Assembly (NCBI GenBank): GCA_029259635.1
Contig: JAJDEU010000016.1
Coordinates: forward strand, 1 to 64,000
DNA from: Planctomycetota bacterium
GTDB lineage: Bacteria > Planctomycetota > UBA1135 > GCA-002686595
Length of the DNA: 64,000 nt
Direction: 5' to 3'
This document shows, piece by piece, positions 27,527-36,147 of this stretch; position 1 is the first letter of the stretch; each line of letters starts with the position of its first letter. The translations under genes and the position numbers were made by a program. Under the pieces are notes generated by a model. The model saw only the letters and a program-made list of their open reading frames with translations. It was not told the DNA's origin and made no database searches.

Positions 27527-28895
27527 CGTCTTCGAAGTGAAGGTGGAGGAGAGCGAGGAAGAAGGCGGGCTGGAGAGCGAGGGCCCAGCGCATATTTACT
27601 TGGCGGATGAAGTGCTGCGTCGTCGGCAGGAACCAAGTGATAATGGCGGCGATGCTGCCGACGAGAATGTGGAGGGGACTCAGTTCCAGCCCGAGCTGGA
27701 AACCAGCTCCGCCGCCAGCCATCGCGGTCAAGACGTCCCCTGTGTGCGCCAGCGAGTCGCATCGAAAGACGACCCAGCCGACCATGCTGATCACATAGGT
27801 GAGGAGGATTTGAACGCCTAAGGGTGCGCCCGAGTAGAGCGTCCGCCTTCCGCAGAAGCGCTCGAACATCAGGGCGAATCCGTGAAAGATGCCCCAAACG
27901 ATGAAGGTCCATTCGGAGCCGTGCCACAAGCCGCCTATCACCGCAACAAGCCCGAGGTTGATGTACGTGCGTATAGGACCTTTCTGATTGCCGCCGAGAG
28001 GGATGTACAGGTAGTCGCGCAAAAACGTGGAGAGTGAGATATGCCAGCGGTTCCAGAAGTCGGTGAAGCTCGAGGCGCGCAGAGGGCTCTTGAAGTTGAT
28101 CGGGAATCGAAAGCCGAGCATCAAGCCAAGCCCGATCGCCATGTCGGAGTACCCCGAGAAGTCGAAGTACATCTGGAAGGAGAAGAAAACCGAACCGATC
28201 CAAGCGTCGGCGGTGGAGAGCGAATCTGCGCTGAAGGCTTGATTGACGACCGGGGCGAGAACGTCCGCCAAGAGCACTTTCTTCACCAGGCCGGCCTGAA
28301 AGCAGAGCACGCCCAATCCGAACTTCGAGAGCGTGTGAGTCCGGTTGTGAAGTTGCTCGGCGACCGTGTTGTAGCGCACGATCGGCCCGGCGATCAGTTG
28401 CGGGAACATCGCCACGAAGCACATGAAGTCGGTGAAGTTGCGCACCGGCGGCGAAACTTTACGATACACGTCAACCGTGTAGCTCAGGGTTTGAAAGGTG
28501 TAGAACGAGATCCCGGCCGGTAGGACGATTTTCGTCCACAGCACGGGCTCGTGCCCGACCATCGACATGATCTCGTTGAAGTTCTCGATGCCGAAGTTGG
28601 CGTACTTGAAGTAGCCGAGCAATCCGAGATTGACGAGGCAGGAGAGGATCAACCAGGGCTTGCCCTTTCCCCGCTCTCCGTCTTCGCCGCGCGCTCGCAC
28701 GATCATCTTGCCGCAGGTGAAGTCGACGACCGTCGAAACGAGCATCAAGATCACAAAGTCCGGCCGCCACCACCCGTAGAACACGTAGCTCGCGAGGGCC
28801 AGCGTGAGCGACTTCATCTTCCTCGGGCTCAGGTAGTAGAGCGCCAGGAAGATCGGCAAGAACACGTACAGGAAGATGGAACTGGCGAAGATCAT
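27498..28895 (-). CDS. AlgI-like MBOAT O-acyltransferase, copy 2
   Basis: 465 residues, the same length as copy 1, with catalytic H325 in GGLWHGSEWTFIVWG and the conserved DFWNRWHISLSTFLRDYLYIPLGGN. Most of the first 260 residues align with copy 1 without gaps. The gene is first in a same-strand run of four (algI-2, algX-2, algI-1, algX-1), and its promoter region holds the large inverted repeat at 28934-29024. The presence of two pairs suggests two acetylation targets, or one target with dose effects; this is inference. Confidence 0.93.
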   Translation of the reverse strand: MIFASSIFLYVFLPIFLALYYLSPRKMKSLTLALASYVFYGWWRPDFVILMLVSTVVDFTCGKMIVRARGEDGERGKGKPWLILSCLVNLGLLGYFKYANFGIENFNEIMSMVGHEPVLWTKIVLPAGISFYTFQTLSYTVDVYRKVSPPVRNFTDFMCFVAMFPQLIAGPIVRYNTVAEQLHNRTHTLSKFGLGVLCFQAGLVKKVLLADVLAPVVNQAFSADSLSTADAWIGSVFFSFQMYFDFSGYSDMAIGLGLMLGFRFPINFKSPLRASSFTDFWNRWHISLSTFLRDYLYIPLGGNQKGPIRTYINLGLVAVIGGLWHGSEWTFIVWGIFHGFALMFERFCGRRTLYSGAPLGVQILLTYVISMVGWVVFRCDSLAHTGDVLTAMAGGGAGFQLGLELSPLHILVGSIAAIITWFLPTTQHFIRQVNMRWALALQPAFFLALLHLHFEDDVPFLYFQF

Positions 28896-28933
28896 CGAGG
28901 GCGGGCTCGGAGAGGCGCCGAAAGTGTAACGGA

Positions 28934-29024
28934 GTCGACACGAAAACCGACGCCAATCCTGCGGGGAGGGTAGGGGTCAGACCCCATGCCTTCCCGCAGG
29001 ATTGGCGTCGGTTTTCGTGTCGAC
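28934..29024. repeat. 91-nt element: 32-bp perfect inverted repeat around a 27-nt centre
   Basis: Left arm 28934-28965 and right arm 28993-29024 are exact reverse complements (32 of 32), beginning GTCGACACGAAAACCGACGC. The centre contains the smaller palindrome GGGGTCAGACCCC (28973-28985). It lies between the stop of the sigma-fusion gene and the start of algI-2 and could act as a very stable terminator on the minus strand, or be a REP/MITE-like mobile hairpin. Confidence 0.85.
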
Positions 29025-29030
29025 TTCGCG

Positions 29031-31643
29031 CTAGCGCAGCGTCGTTTGCTCGCCGGGCACCAGATCGACAGGCTCGCGTCTTACCTCCGCCCCCTCGAGA
29101 TAGAGCACGAGTTCGACGGCGGTATCGCTGACCGCAAAGACGTTCGTTTGCCCTCCGAGGATTTCAAACCGAAACCCGTCACGGCGCCCGTTGCCCCGGA
29201 ATTCAGAGAGGCTGAGTGGTGCGCCCTCTGCGTCGAGCATCTGAAACGAGTCCGCCTCATCGGAGCTGCTCAATTCGATTTTGAAGTGACAGCGCCGCGA
29301 AATGACGAGCGTGAACTCGTCGTAGTCCTCGCCGACGATCCCGCGCAGAGCTTGCTCGCTGCGACCGAGCTCAAGCGGAATGGAGTCGGGGTGATCGACG
29401 CGAAAGTAGGCGTACTCTTTCGGAACGACCGACAGCTCAAATTGTCCGTCAGCATCGGTGGTTGTCTCTGATCCCGATGCGTGTTGGGTCTGCACAACCT
29501 TCCCGACGATCGTTCGAAACGCGTCGGTGGTCACTCGAACACTTGCCCCGGCGACCGGAGTGCCCCTTCCATCGACCACCAACCCTCGAACGGTCTCCCA
29601 GGTCTCCTCATAACTCAGCTCGATCTCGACCCCGCTCCTGCCTGCTTGAACGCTTTCCTCTCGAGCCCGCGTGAGGGATTTCGGATCCATCACGCCCACT
29701 GCGTAGTTGCGATCCAGGAGACCTTCGAGCCGAAACTCGCCATCCCCGCTCGTCTCGACGAACGACCAGCTGGGGTCGTGCCCGATCAACATGGTCTCCA
29801 CGTGGCTCATGTTGGTGTAGGGCTTTCCCTCCTCGCGCAAGCCGCCAAAGAAGGTCGGGTCTTCGATCCAGACGCGCATACCCGCGAGCGGACTGCCCGT
29901 CGTATCCACGACACGTCCGCTAATGGCGAGCGGTTCTCCGCCGATGCGCAAGACCACATGGTCCGGCCAGATCGGGCGGCCATCCTCGTCGATGCCGCGC
30001 GCGCTCTGTTCGCCGGGCAAAAAGCCGGGCTTGATCGCGATGAGCTTGTCGGCGCTGAACTCGCCGGGGAACTCGGCAAAAATTCGATTGGAGGATTTGG
30101 GGTCCGCGAGATCAAAGACGAACCCGCCCGCTGCATCGGTGCGAGTCGTATCGACACCCATCGAGACGTAGGCGTTCGGGACGACCACGCCCAGCTCGTC
30201 GATGACCTGGCCCGTCAGCAAGTTTCCCGATAGCGTCGGTCGCACCATCACCAGCTGATTCGTGCTGCTCGAGACTTCGGGAGCGGCTTCTTCGTAGGGC
30301 ACATAGCCATCCGCAGTCGCACGCAAGACTCCCCCCACGAACCCGGGCGCGTTCGGGAATTCGAAATGACCGTCCACGCCGCTTTCCGTGACGAAGCGGA
30401 CCTCCTGCGAAAAATCGAGTCCCCACCCGATGTCGCGCCGCAATTGATGCGGAGCCTTGAGCTCGACACGTGCGCCGCCGACGAGATTCCCGTACTCGTC
30501 GATGACCCGCCCCGCGAGTTCGATCAATGGTGCGACGACGACGAGGATTTCCTTCTCCGTAGCGCCACTATCCGGAACGCCGGCCATCACCGTCGTGAAG
30601 TGATCGTCGATGACCCAGAGTCTGGAGGCGTTGGCGAGCAGGCATTGAAAGGCGCCGTCTTCGGCTGAAGTCGCGAGCGAGCGCGTCCCTCGCGTACTGA
30701 TCGAGTTGCTGGAGGCGATCGAGAGGCCTCCGATCGGCAGTCCATTCAGATTGACGACGCGGCCGCTGACCATCACCGCTGCGGCGCCGGCGGAGGTCGG
30801 CGGCTCGATTTCGCTCTGGATCGGGCTCTGAACGTCGACTTCTTCGCGCGCCGATGTCGAACGATCGGAATCGATAAGTGGCGTCTCGGTCGAATCCGGA
30901 GTTTGGAGCTCTTCGGTCTCGCCAGGCTGTGCGACCTCGAGCTTCTCCGCTTTCACCTCGTCGACCTCGGGCAGACTCACCAGGTAGCCCGTGCCGATCG
31001 CGGAGAGAATCAAGACAGTGACAACGACTTTCGCATTCATAAGCAGTGCTCCGAGCGGAACGAGAGGCAGGACATTCGAACTGGCGAGCCCCGCGGGCTG
31101 CCTCAGAAGGGGGACAAGGGCCGTCAGCCAGGCACGCCCGTCGCCATCGCGCGCGGAGTCCAGCCGCTCGCGCAGACGCTCGAGCCCACGAGAGAGCTGC
31201 GTCTTCACGGTCGCGATCGGGAGCCCCTCCTGCTCGGCGATGCGTTTGGGCGAGAGCTCTTCGAAGAAGCGCAGGAGGACGACTTTGCGATAGGGCTCGT
31301 CGAGAGCCAGAACGAGCTCGACCAGCTCGCGCTGCATGCTTACCCGCGCGAGCAACTCGGAGCTGCTGCGCCCCTGCGACGCTTCCTCACCGGCCACCTG
31401 CGACTCGCGATCCGCGCCCCGCACCCTCCCGCGCCGCTCCTGCCGAAACAGGTTCTGCATCACCGTGGCGAGCCAACCGCGAACCGGTCCGTCTAGGGAC
31501 GGCGGGTGTTCCAGCGCCCGAATCCACGTCTCCTGCGTCAGATCCTCCGCACGCTCGGCATCGCCCACCATGGAGAGCGCGAGGTTGCGCATCCAACTGG
31601 CGTGCTCGAGCAGAGCTTCGGTTTCAACGGATCGGTTACTCAT
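29031..31643 (-). CDS. ECF sigma factor fused to membrane helix and carboxypeptidase-regulatory repeats
   Basis: 870 residues from ATG 31641-31643 (MSNRSVETEALLEH); an upstream in-frame start at 31682 adds 13 residues. Residues 1-170 are a sigma-70 ECF: region 2 with GDAERAEDLTQETWIRALEH, region 4 with ALDEPYRKVVLLRFFEELSPKRIAEQEGLPIATVKTQLSRGLERLRERL. A hydrophobic stretch at about 192-225 (VLPLVPLGALL, then VVVTVLILSAIGTGYLVSL) forms a membrane segment. An acidic linker follows, then five to six beta-sandwich repeats (GRVVNLNGLPIGGLSI, GRVIDEYGNLVGGARV, GQVIDELGVVVPNAYV, GRVVDTTGSPLAGMRV, GLVVDGRGTPVAGASV). This would be a membrane-tethered sigma factor with a sensing ectodomain; no anti-sigma gene adjoins. 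Confidence 0.88.
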   Translation of the reverse strand: MSNRSVETEALLEHASWMRNLALSMVGDAERAEDLTQETWIRALEHPPSLDGPVRGWLATVMQNLFRQERRGRVRGADRESQVAGEEASQGRSSSELLARVSMQRELVELVLALDEPYRKVVLLRFFEELSPKRIAEQEGLPIATVKTQLSRGLERLRERLDSARDGDGRAWLTALVPLLRQPAGLASSNVLPLVPLGALLMNAKVVVTVLILSAIGTGYLVSLPEVDEVKAEKLEVAQPGETEELQTPDSTETPLIDSDRSTSAREEVDVQSPIQSEIEPPTSAGAAAVMVSGRVVNLNGLPIGGLSIASSNSISTRGTRSLATSAEDGAFQCLLANASRLWVIDDHFTTVMAGVPDSGATEKEILVVVAPLIELAGRVIDEYGNLVGGARVELKAPHQLRRDIGWGLDFSQEVRFVTESGVDGHFEFPNAPGFVGGVLRATADGYVPYEEAAPEVSSSTNQLVMVRPTLSGNLLTGQVIDELGVVVPNAYVSMGVDTTRTDAAGGFVFDLADPKSSNRIFAEFPGEFSADKLIAIKPGFLPGEQSARGIDEDGRPIWPDHVVLRIGGEPLAISGRVVDTTGSPLAGMRVWIEDPTFFGGLREEGKPYTNMSHVETMLIGHDPSWSFVETSGDGEFRLEGLLDRNYAVGVMDPKSLTRAREESVQAGRSGVEIELSYEETWETVRGLVVDGRGTPVAGASVRVTTDAFRTIVGKVVQTQHASGSETTTDADGQFELSVVPKEYAYFRVDHPDSIPLELGRSEQALRGIVGEDYDEFTLVISRRCHFKIELSSSDEADSFQMLDAEGAPLSLSEFRGNGRRDGFRFEILGGQTNVFAVSDTAVELVLYLEGAEVRREPVDLVPGEQTTLR

Positions 31644-32122
31644 GGGCGCGGGCTTCACTTCTCTCCATGCCGCTCGACGCAACGGGGACTCAGTTTAATC
31701 GAGAATCGGCTCCAATTTTCGATCTGCAGCTTGGCTAGCGAGGCAATCGGGATTTGTGCATCCGTCCTTCCCGCACGCCATTCTCGCGGCTGGCGCAAAG
31801 CAAAAAAGTGTTGCCCAAATCAAGGATGTTCACGCGCTTCGGGCATGAATTTTTTGCGACAGGCCTAAGTTGGCGAGCGGGCTCGATCTTCTGGCGGATC
31901 TGGGGGGATTGCTTTGATCGGCGGATCGCGAGGGGTATTGTCGGCCCTCTCGCCACAGCCGGAACTTGCCTCACCTCGCGCTCGATGGATTGCTCTCCCG
32001 CAGTTGGGTTGGAGCGCGCTGGACTTTGGACCGACCAGGTGGGATCCGCGCGGAATGGAAGAATGCCTGACGGTCGAAATGAGGGTTTCGACGACCACCA
32101 TCTGAAATCAGAAGAAGAGCAC
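31644..32122. other. divergent intergenic region sigma fusion / nrdJ
   Basis: This 479-base stretch separates the two divergent starts. The nrdJ frame remains open upstream to 31754, but its translation there is basic and unstructured, so it is treated as non-coding. I looked for a cobalamin riboswitch and for paired NrdR boxes and could not support either. A weak resemblance to the B12 box near 31945-31970 is listed among rejected items. Confidence 0.45.
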
Positions 32123-34624
32123 GTGAGCACGACGAAAATATCCAAGGAACGTACGTCCAATAAGTCCACCAAGTCGATGGAAGACGCACTTGCCCAGCTC
32201 GAGTCGGTAGAGCCGCCGAAGCATTTGTTAGAGCCGGACATGACCGGGAACGCGCTGGCGGTTCTCGAACGTCGGTACCTGAAGAAGGACCTCGATACGG
32301 GTGAGGTCACAGAGACTCCCGCACAGCTTTTGTGGCGCGTTGCATCCCACATCGCGACCCCGGAAATCGAGTTTGCGGGCGGGTCGCCGGAGAAGGCGCT
32401 GGCCGTTGCATCTGAGTTCTACAACTTGATGGCGACGAAGAAGTTCATGCCGAACAGCCCGACGTTGATGAACGCGGGGCGCGAGATGGGGATGCTGTCG
32501 GCGTGTTTCGTGCTGCCGGTGGAGGACTCGATCCAGGGGATCTTCGATTCGATTAAGGCGACGGCGCTGATCCAAAAGTCGGGCGGGGGAACGGGCTTCT
32601 CGTTCTCGCGCTTGCGTCCTCGCGGCGACATCGTCAAGTCATCCGGGGGCACGACGGAAGGACCGCTCTCCTTCATTCAGGTGTTCTCGAAAGCGACCGA
32701 CGCGATCCAGCAGGGCGCTTTCCGGCGCGGCGCCAATATGGGCATGCTGCGGGTCGATCACCCGGATATCGCCGAGTTCATCACCGTGAAGGACAACCTG
32801 TCGACGCTGGAGAACTACAACATCTCGGTCGCGGCGACGGATCGCTTCCTGGAGGAGTTTGAGAAGGATCCCGAGACGATTCACGAGGTCCAGAACCCGC
32901 GCACGAAGAAGTGGGCGAAGCTGGCCAAGCGCGATGCCGAGGGCAAAGCGACCGAGGAGTTTTGGACCGTCGGCGAGATCTGGAACAACGTGGTCGAGCA
33001 CGCTTGGCGCACGGGCGAGCCCGGCATCATCTTCATCGACCGGATCAACGCGAAGAATCCGATCAAGAACGTCGGCTTGATCGAAGCGACGAATCCCTGT
33101 GGCGAGCAGCCGCTGCACCCCTATGACTCCTGCAACTTGGGGTCGATCAACCTCGGGCTGTTCGTGAAGGAGAACGAGGCCGGCGAGATGGCGTTCGACT
33201 GGAACGAGTTCAAGGCGATTACGCACTCGACGACGCGCTTCCTCGACAACGTGATTCAGATCAACAAGTATCCGTTGCCGCAGATTGATCAGATGTCGAA
33301 GACGACACGTCGCATCGGTCTGGGTGTGATGGGTTTTGCGGACGCGCTCTACAAGCTGAACATTCCGTACAACACCGACGCCGGTTGCGACTTTGGCGAA
33401 GAGGTGATGCGCGTGCTCAATGACGAGTCGCACCTTGCGAGTGAGTTGCTCGCGGAAGAGCGCGGCGTGTTCCCGGCATGGGAAGGCTCGGACTGGGAGA
33501 AGGCGGGGCGCCGGCTGCGCAACTCCTACACCACGACGGTTGCACCGACCGGAACGATCTCGATCATCGCGGATTGCTCGGGTGGCATCGAGCCGATGTT
33601 CAGCCTGGCGTTCATCCGTCAGGTGATGAAGGACACGGACGGAGTTCCGACGCGTCTTGAAGAGGTCAACTACGTCTTCGAGAACCTGGCGAAAGAGCGC
33701 GGGCTGTACTCGTCGGAGCTGATCGAGCGCATCACGGAAGAGGGCACGCTCGCTCATATCGAAGAGCTGCCGGACGACATCAAGGACGTCTTCGTGACGG
33801 CCCACGACATTACGCCTTACTGGCACATGCGTATGCAGGCCGCGTTCCAGCGTCACTGCGACTCGTCGATCTCTAAGACGATCAACTTCCCGCACGATGC
33901 GACGGCGGAGGATGTCGACAAGATCTATCGCCTCGCCATCGAGCTCGACGTGAAGGGCGTGACGGTCTATCGGGATGGTTGCCGCGACATCCAGCCGATG
34001 GCGCTCAGTGGCTCCACAACGCGCGCCGATGGTGCCGCCGAACCGGTGCAGCAAGCGGTCATCGTCAATGAAGACACGGACATTGTCCCGATCAAGTTGC
34101 CGGAGATCATGCCCTCGCTTCGGATCCGGCAGATGACGCCCTTCGGCAATATGCACGTGAAGGTCTCCGTCGATCCGGCGTCCGGGCGCGAGCGCGAAGT
34201 CTTTGCCCAGCTCGGCAAGGGCGGCGACGTGGCCAACTCCGATCTTGAGGCCATCTGCCGCATGCTCTCGCTGTGGCTCCGCGCCAACGGCAGCCTGGAG
34301 ATGGCGCTCAGTCAACTCCTCGGCATCGGTTCGAGCATGACTGTCCCGACGAAGGACGGGCGGATCATGTCGCTAGCCGACGGTTTGGCACGCGCGCTGA
34401 ACCGCTACCTCGAGGCCAAGAACGAGTCGGGCCTCGAAGCCCTGCTGCTCGGCAAGGTCGGATTCGGCACGGCTGTCGCAGCAACGAACCCGGGAACGGC
34501 GATTGGAACCGCCGCGCCCCGCAACGTCGGTCAATACAAGCTGAAGTGTCCGCAGTGCACGTCGGTCCTGGCCTTCCAAGAAGGCTGCGTGAAGTGTCAC
34601 GGCTGCGGTTACAGCCAGTGCTAA
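32123..34624 (+). CDS. nrdJ: adenosylcobalamin-dependent ribonucleoside-diphosphate reductase (class II)
   Basis: 833 residues from GTG 32123, preceded by GAAGAAGAG; an in-frame ATG at 32063 is possible. Class II signs: no partner NrdB gene, LMNAGREMGMLSACFVLPVEDSI with the first redox cysteine, KSGGGTGFSFSRLRP, the active-site loop NPCGEQPL (Asn, Cys, Glu), DSCNLGSINL with the second cysteine, and APTGTISIIADCSGGIEP. A TSCPD-type domain (about 620-740) and a C-terminal zinc ribbon CPQC-x13-C-x2-C-x2-C carry the terminal redox cysteines. It makes dNDPs from NDPs with B12 as radical source, independent of oxygen. Ends before a perfect hairpin terminator. Confidence 0.95.
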   Translation: MSTTKISKERTSNKSTKSMEDALAQLESVEPPKHLLEPDMTGNALAVLERRYLKKDLDTGEVTETPAQLLWRVASHIATPEIEFAGGSPEKALAVASEFYNLMATKKFMPNSPTLMNAGREMGMLSACFVLPVEDSIQGIFDSIKATALIQKSGGGTGFSFSRLRPRGDIVKSSGGTTEGPLSFIQVFSKATDAIQQGAFRRGANMGMLRVDHPDIAEFITVKDNLSTLENYNISVAATDRFLEEFEKDPETIHEVQNPRTKKWAKLAKRDAEGKATEEFWTVGEIWNNVVEHAWRTGEPGIIFIDRINAKNPIKNVGLIEATNPCGEQPLHPYDSCNLGSINLGLFVKENEAGEMAFDWNEFKAITHSTTRFLDNVIQINKYPLPQIDQMSKTTRRIGLGVMGFADALYKLNIPYNTDAGCDFGEEVMRVLNDESHLASELLAEERGVFPAWEGSDWEKAGRRLRNSYTTTVAPTGTISIIADCSGGIEPMFSLAFIRQVMKDTDGVPTRLEEVNYVFENLAKERGLYSSELIERITEEGTLAHIEELPDDIKDVFVTAHDITPYWHMRMQAAFQRHCDSSISKTINFPHDATAEDVDKIYRLAIELDVKGVTVYRDGCRDIQPMALSGSTTRADGAAEPVQQAVIVNEDTDIVPIKLPEIMPSLRIRQMTPFGNMHVKVSVDPASGREREVFAQLGKGGDVANSDLEAICRMLSLWLRANGSLEMALSQLLGIGSSMTVPTKDGRIMSLADGLARALNRYLEAKNESGLEALLLGKVGFGTAVAATNPGTAIGTAAPRNVGQYKLKCPQCTSVLAFQEGCVKCHGCGYSQC

Positions 34625-34685
34625 TAAAAACGCGGGAGCGCGAGCTCCTCGCAAATCGGTAGGTCACTTACGCGGATCCAAACGA

Positions 34686-34722
34686 CTGGAGGGAGCATCG
34701 CCAAGAACGATGCTCCCTCCAG
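34686..34722. terminator. perfect 15-bp hairpin between convergent nrdJ and 34763-35884
   Basis: CTGGAGGGAGCATCG (34686-34700) and its exact complement (34708-34722) flank the loop CCAAGAA. It stands between two convergent genes, so it probably serves both. No long T-run follows on either side. Confidence 0.8.
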
Positions 34723-34762
34723 CTCGTTGTAGAGAGCTCTCTGCGGCGGCAGAGCGGGCGAC

Positions 34763-35884
34763 CTACTCGTCTTCGATGAGGTCGAGCCCGCGTCCGTAGC
34801 GATTGAAGGTGGCTTGCTCGACATCCGTGAACTTGCGCGGGTTCATACGGACGAAGCGAATGGCGGTTCCGTCGAGGCCGCGGAGGATGAGCGCTTTGTC
34901 CTCGATACTGAGGTCGTACTGGCGGAGCCCTCCTTGCGCTTCGTACTCCACTCCATACTCCGGGTTCGAGTGCCCGATGACCGTCGAGGTCTGCAGCATC
35001 TTCGAATCCTTCACGCGGTATCGATAGATCCCCGCTTGTGCGAGCAGGACTTCGCCGACCGAGAGTCCGCGGTCATCGACGAGGTCGTCGTAGGCATGAA
35101 TCACGAGGCTCATGTAGCCGTCGCCGATGACGGCGGCACCGGTGATCCGGTCGTCGTCCAGCGGCACTCCGCCGGCCATGTACCCCGCTAAAAACCAACC
35201 ACCCAGGACCTGGTCTTCGATAGGCGCTTCGGTCACAGCTTCGGGCGCCTCCGATCCATCGACGGGCTCTTCGGCGCGCTCTTCGCGGAGTCGCGCAATC
35301 TCCAGTCCGGAGAGCGCGGAAGGCTGCATGCGTAGGAAGGTGAGCTTGGTCCCCGAGAAGTGATGCATCTCTACGCGGTCCTTCTCGACGCGGACTCGGT
35401 ACTCCCGCATCCCGCCCGCCGGCTCTTCGATAAGAGCGATCTCGGCTTCCGCCGGATCAATGCCCGGCGGGGTGGCGTGCCCGATCACGGTCAAGGACTG
35501 AACCGCTGAGAAGTCATCGACCTCGAATCGAAAGATCCCGGCTTGAGCCATATCGAACTCTTGGCCGGTGTCTTCCTCGAAGCCCGTCGCGTGAATGACG
35601 AGGGACATGAAGCCATCGGCGAACATCGCATTGCCTCGGATCTCGCCCGCTGAGAGTACGGCTCCTTGGGTCTCGTATCTCAGGAGTTGCCAGGCGCCGA
35701 GCAGGCCCGACGATCGCTGCTCTCGCTGAACACGCTTGAACCTGTTGAGCGAGTTCTCCTGCGGCTCAGCCTCGCCGGTAGGGCGGGGCTCCTGCAGGGA
35801 GAGTGGGGCGGCATGGAGGGACGCGATCGAGCACAGAGCTAGAACCGCAGCCAATCCTGTTGGCACAGTGAGGGAGGTACGCAT
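34763..35884 (-). CDS. secreted protein with two lipocalin-like repeats
   Basis: 373 residues with a signal peptide (about 1-25, ending SLHA-AP). Two homologous domains of about 125 residues follow: the first around 60-185 (GAWQLLRYETQG, GNAMFADGFMSLVIHATG, AQAGIFRFEVDD, TVIGHATPPG, LTFLRMQP), the second around 225-350 (GGWFLAGYMAGG, GAAVIGDGYMSLVIHAYD, AQAGIYRYRVKD, TVIGHSNPEYG, IRFVRMNP). The pattern is like the small lipocalin-like domain family (PF13924 type), but I cannot confirm it. A linker rich in E and A joins the domains. Likely periplasmic ligand-binding; ligand unknown. It is divergent to the DsbD-like gene and convergent with nrdJ. Confidence 0.75.
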   Translation of the reverse strand: MRTSLTVPTGLAAVLALCSIASLHAAPLSLQEPRPTGEAEPQENSLNRFKRVQREQRSSGLLGAWQLLRYETQGAVLSAGEIRGNAMFADGFMSLVIHATGFEEDTGQEFDMAQAGIFRFEVDDFSAVQSLTVIGHATPPGIDPAEAEIALIEEPAGGMREYRVRVEKDRVEMHHFSGTKLTFLRMQPSALSGLEIARLREERAEEPVDGSEAPEAVTEAPIEDQVLGGWFLAGYMAGGVPLDDDRITGAAVIGDGYMSLVIHAYDDLVDDRGLSVGEVLLAQAGIYRYRVKDSKMLQTSTVIGHSNPEYGVEYEAQGGLRQYDLSIEDKALILRGLDGTAIRFVRMNPRKFTDVEQATFNRYGRGLDLIEDE

Positions 35885-35913
35885 AGATGGCCGGCGAACT
35901 CAGATCCCGAGGG

Positions 35914-35931
35914 GAGGAGTGAGCACTCCTC
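35914..35931. promoter_or_regulatory. 18-bp palindrome in divergent promoter region
   Basis: GAGGAGTG-AG-CACTCCTC, perfect 8-bp arms with a 2-bp centre, 30 bases upstream of the lipocalin-like gene start and 217 bases before the DsbD-like gene. The short centre favours a protein-binding operator over an RNA hairpin. The regulator is unknown. Confidence 0.4.
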
Positions 35932-36147
35932 AATCATACGCTGCTTGTGAGATTCGCCCAGGGTCGGGAGGCTCTGCGGGGCCGCTCTTTTCGTCTGATT
36001 AAGGTGACATTTGAGGGTTTCGCGCCTCGGAGCTGTCACGGGGGTGGCTTTGTGCGTAACCGGTCCGCTAAACCGCCCGGGAGTAGCGAACTCGAACCGC
36101 CGACCCTTGCTATCCTCACGGATTCCGGGGTCCCCCGACAACGATTT

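Noticed and set aside
31940..31975. Possible B12 box (GCCACAGCCGGAACTTGCC) before the B12-dependent reductase
   Set aside because: It resembles the conserved AGYCxGGAGACCTGCC box but lacks two central bases, and no other conserved cobalamin-riboswitch segment was found upstream.
36078..36136. tRNA-like T-arm (GGCGGTTCGAGTTCGC on the minus strand)
   Set aside because: The T-stem pairs poorly, and no D-arm, anticodon arm or matching acceptor stem could be built over the required length.
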